Origin: Acinetobacter guillouiae CIP 63.46
GTDB lineage: Bacteria > Pseudomonadota > Gammaproteobacteria > Pseudomonadales > Moraxellaceae
Assembly: GCF_000368145.1 (NCBI RefSeq)
Contig: NZ_KB849283.1
Span: 894,324-958,323 of the forward strand
Length of the DNA: 64,000 nucleotides
Direction: 5' to 3'
In this document: piece by piece, positions 45,588 to 55,059 of the stretch
How the letters are laid out: every line of letters starts with the position of its first letter
How positions within the stretch are numbered: the stretch's first letter is position 1
Translations under genes and position numbers: made by a program
The notes under the pieces: generated by a model
What the model was told of the DNA's origin: nothing
Database searches by the model: none
The model's input: the letters and a program-made list of their open reading frames with translations, nothing else

Positions 45588-48332
45588 TTAAAGTTGTGAA
45601 CCAATAAAGAAGTGCAGTCGAATTGGACGAGCAGGATCTGAAACACCTGATGCAACATCAATACGAATCGGACCAATTGGTGACTTCCAACGGATTCCTA
45701 AGCCTAAGCTATATTGGGTATCGTTACTAAATGATTTATCGTAAGCATTACCAAAGTCACTGAATATTGCGCCACGCCAACCCTCTTTAAATTGGTAATT
45801 GTATTCCAATGAACCGACAGCCAAACCTTGACCACCGACTTTATAACCATATTCCGTTGGAGATAAGCTCTTATAATCAAAGCCTCGCAAACTCTGATCT
45901 CCACCAGCAAAATATCTTAAATTATAAGGAACCTGTTCAAAATCTTTGGCAAAAATATAGCCGACATTCAAACCACCAACCACCTGATGATTATCATTTT
46001 GACCAAATGAATATAAGCCTTTCCAATCTGCACTGGTGATCGCCATATCCGTATCTGAAAGTAAAGATTTACTGCCAAGTTGAATTTTATAACTTTGCTT
46101 ATATCCGCGTGTTGGATTGATCCGATTATCACTGGTTGTTTTGGTTGCTTCATAACCCAACAACAATGACTGCTGTTCTTGATTTGAACCAGGAATTAAA
46201 AAAGCATCAGGAATATTGGCAATATCTACAGGACCATTTTGAGTAACACGGTCTAAGCGGTAACGCACACCAAGAATATGCTGCCACTCTTTTCTTGAAC
46301 CTTTAATAATACGGTCTACCCCGGCTACCGCAGACTCAATAACCAAATCCATGTCATTACCAATACCATCACGGGTTTCTCGTTCATAACCCGCAACCAA
46401 ACTGAAGTAATCATTTAATGGATGTTTATAAGGAATGTTATAGCGAGCATCAATCGCTTGACGAATTTGTGACAATTCCATATTGGCATCAAAAGAATGC
46501 CCTAAATGGTTAACAATCGCACGTCTATATTGGCTACGTAAACGTACCCCTGTATCGGTCCCATAACCAATACCTGTCTCTAAACTGTTTAAGCGATCCG
46601 CATTTAAAGTCACAATCACAGGAATCTTTTTATTCTCACGTGCCTGATCTTTTAATAGATCATCATCAGATTCTTTTTCTTTCTGCTGCGCTTGAAGCTG
46701 CTTTAAGTTCGGATTGACCTCTTCACCTTGCGTTCCCGCAAACTGATTTTCATTGACCACATTTTGAGTCACTTCTTTATCTGACAAATGTGCTTTATCG
46801 GCATTGGTTTGCGCAGACAATGTTGTTTCAGTGATTTTTTGCTGATCTACTAAGGCTTGCAGATCAGCAGGAAGCTCAAGTGGTTTTACAATTGCATCCG
46901 GTTTAATCGCATCAACCAAGGTATAGTTAAAATAACGTGAGTTGGTTAAGTTATTGGCCAAACCATTAACACGCCATGCAGTGTAATCCGCACCATCTTC
47001 CCACGGCGCTAAGGTTTTTAAGATTTTTAAATCGATTGGGAGCGGCTTAGAAGGATCACTCATTCTGAACTCTACATCTTCGAGTTTATAACGATCGCCC
47101 GTTTCGTATTTTAAATCAATTTTGGCTTTGTTTTGTGGTTGTTCAACTTTGACATCATGTAAACGCCAATAACCATCAAAAAATCCATTATTCGATGCTG
47201 CATCCACAATTCGGTTTTTGGTAGATTCATAAGCACCATGATTGAGAATATCACCTTCTTCTAAATCAGGAAGTACGCCAATAACTTGGAACTGTGCCAG
47301 TTTAGAGCCAGCCCCTGTAAACTCAATATTTTGTTCAGCCACTTTGACTGGATCATGTGGAGTAACTTTAACCCCTAAATGAGTATCATCAATTTTAGTA
47401 AACTTGAATTCTGCATTGTAATAACCTACTGCTTGGGCAGCCTGTACCGCCAATGTTCTTAACTGTGGCACCGAGCCATTAAAATCAGAATATGCTTCTT
47501 GGGTAAAGGTTCCTAATTTTGCTTTTAAGTTAGTTGCAAGAACCGTAGGCGCACCTGTTACGGAAACACCGATTTTTGGAATTGGTACACCGTTGTCTTG
47601 CGGTCCACGGATTTTATTGACTAAACTTTTAAAGAAGCCAGGTTTAGCTTTTTCTTCATCAGTATTGCTCTGTGTATTATCAACCAAGGTTTTACCCGAT
47701 TGATTTTCTTCTACAGAAATTTTATTGTCCGCACGAATGGTTTGTATAAGCTGATCAACATTGACTGGTGCTTGCGTAATTTCATTTAATTCTTGTTGAG
47801 TCGCATTAGTCACTTCGACTTGAGGTGCTTTGGTCACCCCATTACGAAAATTTTGCGCATCCGTTTTCGCATCTTCTGCAACTTTATAAATTTCATTTGC
47901 TAAAGACTGATCCACAGCAACAGCAGGTAACTCTTCAAGATCTTCAAATTGGATCGGCTTAAAATCATCTTGCACCCCCATATTTTTTTCTTGTTGTTCA
48001 AGCATTTTAACGCTATCGACTTGATCAGTTTGTTGAGCTTGTTGAATTTTCTGATCTAACTGGTCGATCTTTTCGTTGGGTACGCCTTGTTGAATGGCCG
48101 CTGATTCTAATTGTTCTTGAGTATTGCTGATTTTTTCAGAACTTGTGTTGATGGTTTCAGAACTTGACGGCAAGTTCTGATTGCTTTGTATTTGATCGGC
48201 ATAACTGACAGGGATCGCAAAAACACTTAAAAAAACACTTGAACATATCAGTTTATTGATATGATAACGGTCAAAGTGTAAATGTACACTATGTGAAAGC
48301 ACAGATTTTTTAAAATTAATTTTTGCTGGCAT
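45588..48332 (-). CDS. tamA: Translocation and assembly module outer-membrane protein TamA, long form
   Basis: The 914-residue protein starts at the ATG at 48332. A hydrophobic segment at about residues 30-45 (SSVFLSVFAIPVSYA) ends a long signal peptide. Residues ~46-270 form a Gln- and Asp-rich extension not found in E. coli TamA (577 residues). Then come POTRA domains and an Omp85 barrel (LETGIGYGTDTGVRLRSQY, YFAGGDQSLRGFDYKS), ending FFIGSQL like E. coli TamA. The RGFDY motif is the Omp85 lid-lock site. Co-operonic with tamB. Confidence 0.9.
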   Translation of the reverse strand: MPAKINFKKSVLSHSVHLHFDRYHINKLICSSVFLSVFAIPVSYADQIQSNQNLPSSSETINTSSEKISNTQEQLESAAIQQGVPNEKIDQLDQKIQQAQQTDQVDSVKMLEQQEKNMGVQDDFKPIQFEDLEELPAVAVDQSLANEIYKVAEDAKTDAQNFRNGVTKAPQVEVTNATQQELNEITQAPVNVDQLIQTIRADNKISVEENQSGKTLVDNTQSNTDEEKAKPGFFKSLVNKIRGPQDNGVPIPKIGVSVTGAPTVLATNLKAKLGTFTQEAYSDFNGSVPQLRTLAVQAAQAVGYYNAEFKFTKIDDTHLGVKVTPHDPVKVAEQNIEFTGAGSKLAQFQVIGVLPDLEEGDILNHGAYESTKNRIVDAASNNGFFDGYWRLHDVKVEQPQNKAKIDLKYETGDRYKLEDVEFRMSDPSKPLPIDLKILKTLAPWEDGADYTAWRVNGLANNLTNSRYFNYTLVDAIKPDAIVKPLELPADLQALVDQQKITETTLSAQTNADKAHLSDKEVTQNVVNENQFAGTQGEEVNPNLKQLQAQQKEKESDDDLLKDQARENKKIPVIVTLNADRLNSLETGIGYGTDTGVRLRSQYRRAIVNHLGHSFDANMELSQIRQAIDARYNIPYKHPLNDYFSLVAGYERETRDGIGNDMDLVIESAVAGVDRIIKGSRKEWQHILGVRYRLDRVTQNGPVDIANIPDAFLIPGSNQEQQSLLLGYEATKTTSDNRINPTRGYKQSYKIQLGSKSLLSDTDMAITSADWKGLYSFGQNDNHQVVGGLNVGYIFAKDFEQVPYNLRYFAGGDQSLRGFDYKSLSPTEYGYKVGGQGLAVGSLEYNYQFKEGWRGAIFSDFGNAYDKSFSNDTQYSLGLGIRWKSPIGPIRIDVASGVSDPARPIRLHFFIGSQL

Positions 48333-48492
48333 ACCAAGCTCGAATGACCTAAATTTATTTGTAGAAAGATCAATTATTAAAAATCTTTCAAATACCCAAA
48401 CCAATTGGTTTTACACATGATTTAAGTTAAAAACATGATACATGATTTTGAGAGATAGTTACCATTTCAACACATTTCTTATATATAACTAA

Positions 48493-49827
48493 ATGAAGTC
48501 GTCTACAATGGAAAAAAATGAGCATATTTTAGGGACAAGACGTTTTTTACCGATGTTCCTTACCCAGTTTTTTGGCGCCCTGAATGATAATGTTTATAAA
48601 CAATCATTATTACTCGTCATTACCTATGGTTGGATTCATCATCAGTCTGCCAATATCAGTACACTCAACAATCTCGCTGCGTTACTGTTTATTCTACCCT
48701 ATTTCATCTTCTCTGCGACCGCAGGTCAAATTGCAGATAAATACGAACGCTCATTTTTAGTCCGAAGTATTAAAATTTTAGAAATCATCATCATGCTGAT
48801 CGCCTCAGCGGGTTTTTTATTGGGTAATCTTTGGATTTTACTCTTCGCCTTATTTTTAATGGGCACGCATAGTACTTTTTTTGGGCCAATCAAATATGCG
48901 ATTTTGCCTGAAATTTTAAAACCCAATGAACTGATGTCTGGTAACGCCCTGTTTCAGTCAGGCACATCCATTGCGATTCTAATTGGGATGATTTTAGGCG
49001 GCGCAGTCATTTCGCTGTCACAAGGCAATATGATCTGGATTTGCTTAACCATCGTATCTATTGCAGTAGTGGGTTATTTATCCAGTCGTTTTGTCCTTAA
49101 ACAATCTACTTCAAATGAAGACTTAGAGATCGATTGGAATTTCTTTCGTACCAGTTTCCAAACCATCCGCTATGCTAAAAGTTTACCGTTAATTTTTATC
49201 GTACTTTTAGGCAATTCTTGGTACTGGTTTTATGGTGCAACTTATCTCACACAAATCCCGCAGTTAACACAGCAAAACCTACATGCCAATGAAAATGTTG
49301 TTAGTTTATTGCTTACATTTTTTTCTGTCGGCATTGGCGTAGGTTCGTTACTGTGCCGTAAAATTGGCGGTGCAGAAGTGAATATCAAAATGGTACCGCT
49401 TGGTGCGATTGGCTTAACACTATTTGCACTCTATTTAGCAGCTAGTTTGGCTTTTGTTCCAGAACGTACCGGTGATCTGATTGCGATTTCTGATATGTTT
49501 AATTCAGGGGCAATTTATTATCATGTCATGCTTGCAGTCACCTTATTGGGCATAAGTGGAGGTTTTTATATCGTTCCACTTTATGCCATGATGCAAGCCT
49601 ATGCCCCAAAATCTCACCGTGCACGTGTGGTTGCGGCAAACAATATTTTTAATGCAATATTCATGGTTTCATCGGCAATTTTTTCTATTCTCATCTTAAG
49701 TATTTTGAAAATAGATATTAAAATCTTATTCTGTATCACAGCTGTGCTGAGTGCTATTTTTAGTACTTGGTTATTAATTCGTTTAAAACCATTAATAGCG
49801 ACAACTCAGGTTTCTTTGGAGGACTAA
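48493..49827 (+). CDS. MFS lysophospholipid transporter (LplT-like)
   Basis: The 444-residue protein has 12 membrane segments and the LplT pattern FLTQFFGALNDNVYKQS, GTHSTFFGPIKYAILPE and GGFYIVPLYAMMQ. LplT flips lysophospholipids inward for re-acylation; in some bacteria the domain is fused to acyltransferase and ligase parts, but here it stands alone. An internal ATG at 48508 is another possible start. It is divergent from tamA, another envelope lipid/protein gene, and is followed one base later by coq7. Confidence 0.85.
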   Translation: MKSSTMEKNEHILGTRRFLPMFLTQFFGALNDNVYKQSLLLVITYGWIHHQSANISTLNNLAALLFILPYFIFSATAGQIADKYERSFLVRSIKILEIIIMLIASAGFLLGNLWILLFALFLMGTHSTFFGPIKYAILPEILKPNELMSGNALFQSGTSIAILIGMILGGAVISLSQGNMIWICLTIVSIAVVGYLSSRFVLKQSTSNEDLEIDWNFFRTSFQTIRYAKSLPLIFIVLLGNSWYWFYGATYLTQIPQLTQQNLHANENVVSLLLTFFSVGIGVGSLLCRKIGGAEVNIKMVPLGAIGLTLFALYLAASLAFVPERTGDLIAISDMFNSGAIYYHVMLAVTLLGISGGFYIVPLYAMMQAYAPKSHRARVVAANNIFNAIFMVSSAIFSILILSILKIDIKILFCITAVLSAIFSTWLLIRLKPLIATTQVSLED

Positions 49828-49828
49828 T

Positions 49829-50464
49829 ATGCGTCAATATACTGGCATCGATAAATTGATCAATTCATTTGACCAAGCTTTAAGAAGTTTAGTACCTGGT
49901 GCAACTTCAGCACAAAGAAGCAATCCGTCCAATGCAGTAGAAACTAAGCTGGCTGTCAGTGAAGCACGTCATGTTGCAGGCTTAATGCGCGTTAACCATA
50001 GTGGTGAAGTCTGTGCTCAAGCGCTTTATCATGGGCAAGCATTAACAGCCAAACTTCCAAATGTACGTCGTGAAATGGAATTTGCAGCAATTGAAGAACA
50101 AGATCATTTGGCTTGGTGTGAAGATCGTTTAAAAGAGCTCGACAGTCATACCAGTTTGCTGAATCCTGTATGGTACGGTCTTTCTTTTGGTATGGGTGCG
50201 CTTGCTGGCATTGCAGGTGATAAATACAGTTTAGGTTTTGTGGCTGAAACTGAACGCCAAGTCAGCTTACATTTACAACACCATATCAGTCAGCTTCCAG
50301 CTCAAGACGAGCGCTCACGTAAAATATTGGTGCAGATGAATGAAGATGAACTGCATCATCGTGATACAGCATTAACTGCTGGTGGTGTAGAGCTGCCTAT
50401 TCCAGTGAAGATCACCATGACTGCTATTTCTAAACTGATGACCAAGACCAGTTATTTTATCTAA
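49829..50464 (+). CDS. coq7: 3-demethoxyubiquinone 3-hydroxylase
   Basis: Coq7 performs the penultimate step of ubiquinone synthesis with a di-iron centre. The 211-residue protein shows the carboxylate/His ligand sets HSGEVCAQALYHGQ, AIEEQDHLAWC, ETERQVSLHLQHH and NEDELHHRDTA. This enzyme replaces UbiF in Acinetobacter and Pseudomonas. GGAGG lies just before the ATG, inside the end of the transporter gene, so translation may be coupled. Confidence 0.96.
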   Translation: MRQYTGIDKLINSFDQALRSLVPGATSAQRSNPSNAVETKLAVSEARHVAGLMRVNHSGEVCAQALYHGQALTAKLPNVRREMEFAAIEEQDHLAWCEDRLKELDSHTSLLNPVWYGLSFGMGALAGIAGDKYSLGFVAETERQVSLHLQHHISQLPAQDERSRKILVQMNEDELHHRDTALTAGGVELPIPVKITMTAISKLMTKTSYFI

Positions 50465-50492
50465 TTTATCTAACAGTCTGATTTAACTGATT

Positions 50493-50523
50493 TACAAGCC
50501 CACTTGCTGGGCTTGTTTTTTTA
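50493..50523 (+). terminator. Terminator of coq7
   Basis: CAAGCCCA and TGGGCTTG form an 8-bp stem around CTTGC, followed by a run of seven T. Confidence 0.9.
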
Positions 50524-50586
50524 GTATTTTAATAAGGTCTGCTTAACCCACATTTTGATGTAGAGATGTAGGTTAAAAATAAAAAA

Positions 50587-51111
50587 TTACTCAGCAACGC
50601 CCAAAAGTAATTTAGCTGTATTCGGTGCCAATTTTGCAGTTGCGACAGGCAATAAAGATGGATTGAGCGGATATTGAGTTCCATCAAATTTCAACATCAC
50701 TTGCCCATGCTTTCGGCTATAAACCAGCACTTGCTTCCAACCATTATGCATATATGTTGTAGAGTAAACTGGTGTATCCACCAAGGTTGTTTTACTTAAA
50801 AAGTCAAACTGGTGATTAGATTTTCCTTGAAAGATCAGCATTGTACAACCACCAGACCCACACCAATCTTGCCCTTTTAAAAGCACGATGGCTTCATCTT
50901 GTCCATCTTGATTGAGATCATCAAATGCCACATCAAATAAAGCTTGATCTTGTGTATAAGCATTCACTTTTTGCTTAAGATTGTTATCCCGCTGTTGTAA
51001 GCTTTGCACTTCACTTACAGCTTGTACTGGTGTAACAGATTGTTCAGGTAAATGGCGACATGCACTAAATAAAAGCACACAACTGAATAATGCCAAGGGC
51101 TTAAAATACAT
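50587..51111 (-). CDS. Putative lipoprotein of unknown function
   Basis: This 174-residue protein has a short signal peptide with lipobox (MYFKPLALFSCVLLFSAC), so the mature form is probably acylated at Cys18. The mature part contains VAFDDLNQDGQDEAIVLLKG, which resembles a calcium-binding FG-GAP or VCBS-like loop, and GQDWCGSGGCTMLIFQ with a possible disulfide. No family is named with confidence. It lies downstream of folB-folK on the same strand. Confidence 0.75.
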   Translation of the reverse strand: MYFKPLALFSCVLLFSACRHLPEQSVTPVQAVSEVQSLQQRDNNLKQKVNAYTQDQALFDVAFDDLNQDGQDEAIVLLKGQDWCGSGGCTMLIFQGKSNHQFDFLSKTTLVDTPVYSTTYMHNGWKQVLVYSRKHGQVMLKFDGTQYPLNPSLLPVATAKLAPNTAKLLLGVAE

Positions 51112-51138
51112 TGTTTTTTAACCTATTTATTTTAAAGA

Positions 51139-51570
51139 CTATAAAATAATAACTGGAAATTGATCTGCGGAATGTTTGAATAATGCATCTTCCCAAAGAT
51201 CAGACATCGGCACTTTAACATCCAACGCCAATGGTAGTTTCTTTGGATTAAATTGCATTGCAGTTAAATGAGATCCCCATGCAATGAGATCAATATCCAA
51301 GGAAATTTGATGTGATGGGCGTACACGACCTGAGTCTGCTTCCATCTTTTTTAATAAAGACAGCATTTCATCTACAGACAGCTGACTTTGAACCAAACAT
51401 GCAGCATTCCAATAATCTGCACCAATTCCATCACGGCATGGAATCAAATAGATTGGAGAAAATGACACCATTCCCAAATGGGCAATCTGAGCAAATGCTT
51501 TTTGAAAATTTTGTTGTGGATCGCGATTACTCGCTAGAGCTAGGGCGAATATCATTTCGGTGTCGTTCAA
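51139..51570 (-). CDS. FolK-like protein (HPPK fold) with shortened catalytic loop
   Basis: The 143-residue protein follows 6-hydroxymethyl-dihydropterin pyrophosphokinase from FALALASNRDPQQNF through YWNAACLVQ to the magnesium site SLDIDLIAWG. E. coli HPPK has GRVRKAERWGPRTLDLDI, where Trp89 and Arg92 serve catalysis. Here the loop is GRVRPSHQISLDIDL, about three residues shorter and lacking both. Activity is therefore doubtful or altered, and a second folK elsewhere is likely. Its start overlaps folB by 44 bp; a later ATG at 51555 is also possible. Confidence 0.75.
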   Translation of the reverse strand: MNDTEMIFALALASNRDPQQNFQKAFAQIAHLGMVSFSPIYLIPCRDGIGADYWNAACLVQSQLSVDEMLSLLKKMEADSGRVRPSHQISLDIDLIAWGSHLTAMQFNPKKLPLALDVKVPMSDLWEDALFKHSADQFPVIIL

Positions 51571-51907
51571 GACGAATTCCTACAGAATTTGCTTGCGGGA
51601 TAATGGCAGGCTTACGGATCGTAATCATAATCGATTCAATAGGCGGAAAGGTAGAGAAAAGCGTATTCAACACCAATTTGGCCGCATGTTCGATCAATTT
51701 TGGCGCAGCATCCTGAATCACTTTGGCAGAAATTTCACAAATTTCTGCATAGTTCAACGTATCGACCAATTCATCTGAGTTAGACGCTTGTTCTAAACTG
51801 GTTTGAATGTGGAGATCCAACATTAAAGGTTGGATAATTTGCCGTTCCCAATTGAAACAGCCGATCACCGTCTCAACTTTCAACCCTTCAATGATAATTG
51901 CATCCAT
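51527..51907 (-). CDS. folB: Dihydroneopterin aldolase
   Basis: FolB cleaves dihydroneopterin to the HPPK substrate in folate synthesis. The 126-residue protein has the expected IIEGLKVETVIGCFNWER, LNYAEICE and the catalytic Lys in ITIRKPAIIPQANSVGIRLER. The gene overlaps the FolK-like gene by 44 bp, consistent with consecutive steps translated together. Confidence 0.93.
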   Translation of the reverse strand: MDAIIIEGLKVETVIGCFNWERQIIQPLMLDLHIQTSLEQASNSDELVDTLNYAEICEISAKVIQDAAPKLIEHAAKLVLNTLFSTFPPIESIMITIRKPAIIPQANSVGIRLERHRNDIRPSSSE

Positions 51908-51938
51908 GACGTTTATAAATTCTCAATTTAAATAAAAA

Positions 51939-51958
51939 ATGCCCTTTTAAAAAGGGCC
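51939..51958 (-). terminator. Terminator of the ABC1 kinase gene
   Basis: GCCCTTT pairs with AAAGGGC around a short loop; reading the minus strand a run of six T follows. Confidence 0.8.
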
Positions 51959-52014
51959 AAGTAAGATTTTACAATCAAACTCAGCCAGCTTTTCACAAAG
52001 GGAAAACATCTATA

Positions 52015-53313
52015 TCAATGTTTTAACAGCGACACAGGATCAATATTTTGCACCATCTGTAAACGTTGGTCAGCATAAATATCGGTATATGGCGCAAGAA
52101 CACGCATAAAACGATCAAAATAGAGCATTTGCTTAAATAATAAGGCGAAGTCACGTGGGAAACGAATACCATGACGCTCGCCTACACCCACCATGTCCAT
52201 CATGATGTCATTTAAATCAGATGGGTTTGACGTCATAATTTTTTGTGGATCCGCAAGCAGTACACCACTAAATAAACGTTCTAAATCTTCTGCCAAAACC
52301 TGAGTGTCGACTTGAGTACTGGTCATGCCCATACCCAACATATTTTCAGCCATCAACTTGTAATCAGTCTTTTGCAAAGCATCCATAAATGCCATACATG
52401 CTTGCCAAACTTCAGGTTTTAACTGTCCAACGATACCAAAATCAATAAAACCAATACGGCCATCTTCAAGCAACATCAGATTACCTGCATGCAAATCAGC
52501 ATGGAAAGACTGGCATAACATCAAACTACCAAACCAAGTATTCATGGCGGTAATCAGCACTTGAGATGGATCTTTCGCGACCTTTCTCACTACATCAAAA
52601 TCAGTCAGTGGCACGCCATACAAGCGTTGCATGGTAAGTACACGACGTGTTGAAAATTGATGATAGACCTTTGGTGCTGTTGCTGCGGTGTTTTGCGACA
52701 CATTGAGATAATTCACAAAATCATCTAAATTTTGTGCTTCTTCAATAAAATCAACTTCACGTACCATCCGTGTTTTAATTTCATCAACAATATCGGCTAA
52801 TGAAGCGAATTTTACTTTTGGAATTGCTTTTTCCAACACCTTTGTTGCCCAATGCAATACATTTAAATCGGTATAAAGAATAGTTTCTACACCTGGTTTT
52901 TGCACTTTAATTACAACATCTTCACCGGTCACCAATTTGGCCGCATGAACCTGAGCAATGGACGCTGAAGCAAGAGGCTTTTCATCGATGGATGCAAAGA
53001 TTTCACTTAAATTACGTCCAGCAAATTCTTGTTCCAACACGTCTTGAACATAGCTAAAAGGTAAATAAGGCGTTTGATCTAAACAGCCTTGAAACTCTTC
53101 AACATATTCACGAGGAAATAAAGATGGTGTACTGGCAATAAATTGACCCAATTTAATATAAGTTGAGCCTAATGATTCAAAAGTTTCACGCATCAGTTTG
53201 GCATTACTTGGTTTTTCAGTGGCGTATTTAATGCCAGCTTTGGCTGCGATAACGGCAGTTTCCCCAACTCGGGCAACTGAACGCAGACCATCTAAAAAGA
53301 TATTATTTTTCAT
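52015..53313 (-). CDS. ABC1/UbiB-family atypical kinase
   Basis: The 432-residue protein has the ABC1 hallmarks: KLGQFIASTPSLFP (KxGQ), ASASIAQVHAA (Ala-rich loop), VVIKVQKPG with the ATP lysine, and the metal motif FIDFGIVGQL. UbiB relatives are ATPases linked to ubiquinone synthesis and lipid handling. This one lacks the C-terminal membrane helices of E. coli UbiB, so it is probably a paralogue, not UbiB itself. It lies about 40 bp downstream of the moeB-like gene on the same strand. Confidence 0.88.
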   Translation of the reverse strand: MKNNIFLDGLRSVARVGETAVIAAKAGIKYATEKPSNAKLMRETFESLGSTYIKLGQFIASTPSLFPREYVEEFQGCLDQTPYLPFSYVQDVLEQEFAGRNLSEIFASIDEKPLASASIAQVHAAKLVTGEDVVIKVQKPGVETILYTDLNVLHWATKVLEKAIPKVKFASLADIVDEIKTRMVREVDFIEEAQNLDDFVNYLNVSQNTAATAPKVYHQFSTRRVLTMQRLYGVPLTDFDVVRKVAKDPSQVLITAMNTWFGSLMLCQSFHADLHAGNLMLLEDGRIGFIDFGIVGQLKPEVWQACMAFMDALQKTDYKLMAENMLGMGMTSTQVDTQVLAEDLERLFSGVLLADPQKIMTSNPSDLNDIMMDMVGVGERHGIRFPRDFALLFKQMLYFDRFMRVLAPYTDIYADQRLQMVQNIDPVSLLKH

Positions 53314-53352
53314 AATGTCAACATTAAATTGAATTTGTATAAGTGTAGCAAA

Positions 53353-54135
53353 TTAATCAGCATTTGCAGTATGGCTTGCCTGACAGTTTGTACAATCTCT
53401 ATCTTTTTCAAAGGCTAAAATTCGTTGTTTCATTGTTAATCCATCCCAAAGCATCAGTTTTTGTTTCAATGGGGTTTTTGCTAAACCTAAATATAGAAGT
53501 GCATGATGTGCCTGTAAACTTGCCATGACATTGGGTGTGGTGGCCAATACACCTGAATCAGCACAACGTAGACTTTCATTATGTTGTTGCGCTTTGGGAA
53601 ATAAGCATTCATAACAAGCTGAGCCACCTTCAACCATAAAAAGCTGACCTTGGAAACCAATCGCAGATGCACTAATCAGCGGGATATGCAGCTGGGTACA
53701 GATGTGGTTCACCAGATAACGGGTAGTAAAATTATCGCAACCATCTAAGACTAAATCTTGCTGAGCAATCAATGCCTGCGCATTATTTTCATCCAATTTA
53801 CTGGTATAGCTTTCTACTTGGATAAAAGGATTAATTGTTTGCAATCTCTTCGCCAAGATCTCCGATTTATAAAACCCGACATCTTGCGCAACATAGGCAA
53901 TTTGTCTTTGTAAATTACTGATTTCAACCGTATCAGCATCAATCAGACTAATTTTCCCAACACCTGCACGTGCCAACAATTCGGCAGTGGTACACCCTAT
54001 TCCACCGCAACCAACAATCAGCACATTGGCGAGTTTTAATTTTTCCTGCGCCTCAATATCCCAACCATTCAGCAGAATTTGACGGGAATAGAGATACATT
54101 TCAGATTCGGTAAGTTCTAGATCGTGTTCAAGCAT
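53353..54135 (-). CDS. moeB: HesA/MoeB/ThiF-family adenylyltransferase
   Basis: This 260-residue E1-like enzyme adenylates the C-terminus of a sulfur carrier such as MoaD or ThiS. Motifs are YSRQILLNGWDIEAQ, the nucleotide loop VGCGGIGCTTAELLARAGVG, SNLQRQIAY, DGCDNFTTRYLVN and GFQGQL. Zinc cysteines appear as ACYECLF near the middle and DCTNCQ near the end. No moaD or thiS is next to it, so MoeB versus ThiF is not settled. Confidence 0.87.
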   Translation of the reverse strand: MLEHDLELTESEMYLYSRQILLNGWDIEAQEKLKLANVLIVGCGGIGCTTAELLARAGVGKISLIDADTVEISNLQRQIAYVAQDVGFYKSEILAKRLQTINPFIQVESYTSKLDENNAQALIAQQDLVLDGCDNFTTRYLVNHICTQLHIPLISASAIGFQGQLFMVEGGSACYECLFPKAQQHNESLRCADSGVLATTPNVMASLQAHHALLYLGLAKTPLKQKLMLWDGLTMKQRILAFEKDRDCTNCQASHTANAD

Positions 54136-54433
54136 GGGGGGATAAACTTTTCAATTTTAATCAGTATAAAGTAAAAATTTTATAGAGGAGCAATTACTAA
54201 AATAATCTTTAATCCTTTGGGTTAGGTTTTATCAATTCGCTCAATGTTTTCAACAGGTCATTTGCAAAATCATCATGATATGGTTCAACACAGTATACAA
54301 TCAGATTTAAACTGTTTCATTTTCCATAACCTAGCATTTTATGATATTTATTCTCAAAAATGATTCAAATATTGAAAAACTATAAAAATCAATCTACATT
54401 AATACAGAAAATTTTTTCAAGCTGGATAAAAAT

Positions 54434-54907
54434 ATGGAACTGGATCGTTACGACAAACAAATTTTAGAAATTTTAACCCATGAAGACATCAATCTAAATG
54501 AATTGTCAGAACGTATTAACCTGTCGGTAAGTTCTGTCCATCGTCGTATCAAACACTTGATCGAAACTGATATCATGACCAATCTAAAGCGTGATATTAA
54601 TTTTGAAAAATTAGGCTTTAAATTACATGTCATTTTACAAATTTCCCTAAGTAAACATGATACTGATACCTTTGCTAAATTTTTAGAAGAACTCGAAAAC
54701 ATCCCTGAAGTGATTAACGCCTTTTTAGTGACTGGGCAAACTGCTGATTTCCTTGTAGAAGTTATCGCAAAAGATATGGAGAATTACAGTGAAATTTTAC
54801 TCAAACGTATTGGTAAAATTGAGCACGTGGTTGCACTACATTCAAGCTTTGTGATTAAAGAATATAAACGCGTGTTTAATTGTACTGGCCTACTCAATCG
54901 AATTTAA
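54434..54907 (+). CDS. Lrp/AsnC-family transcriptional regulator
   Basis: The 157-residue protein begins ELDRYDKQILEILTHED and has the winged HTH LSERINLSVSSVHRRIKHL followed by a RAM/AsnC ligand domain (EVINAFLVTGQTADFLVEV). Such proteins respond to amino acids. No amino acid transporter or enzyme is immediately adjacent, so its target is unknown. The ~300 bases upstream, up to moeB, hold no gene. Confidence 0.88.
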   Translation: MELDRYDKQILEILTHEDINLNELSERINLSVSSVHRRIKHLIETDIMTNLKRDINFEKLGFKLHVILQISLSKHDTDTFAKFLEELENIPEVINAFLVTGQTADFLVEVIAKDMENYSEILLKRIGKIEHVVALHSSFVIKEYKRVFNCTGLLNRI

Positions 54908-55059
54908 ATTATGTATTGAGTCCGTTTAGTTTCCACACGATGAATAGAATGGACTTAAAAGTTTACGAAGCAAAGCTACTCTCATTGGTCTTAAACATTG
55001 GTTTTATGATGTTTTAAATAAGTAGAATTTAAAAATCAAAGATATCACATTGTATTTGA

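Noticed and set aside
54940-55017. 25-codon ORF between the Lrp gene and the grpB remnant
   Set aside because: It has no ribosome site and no distinctive composition.
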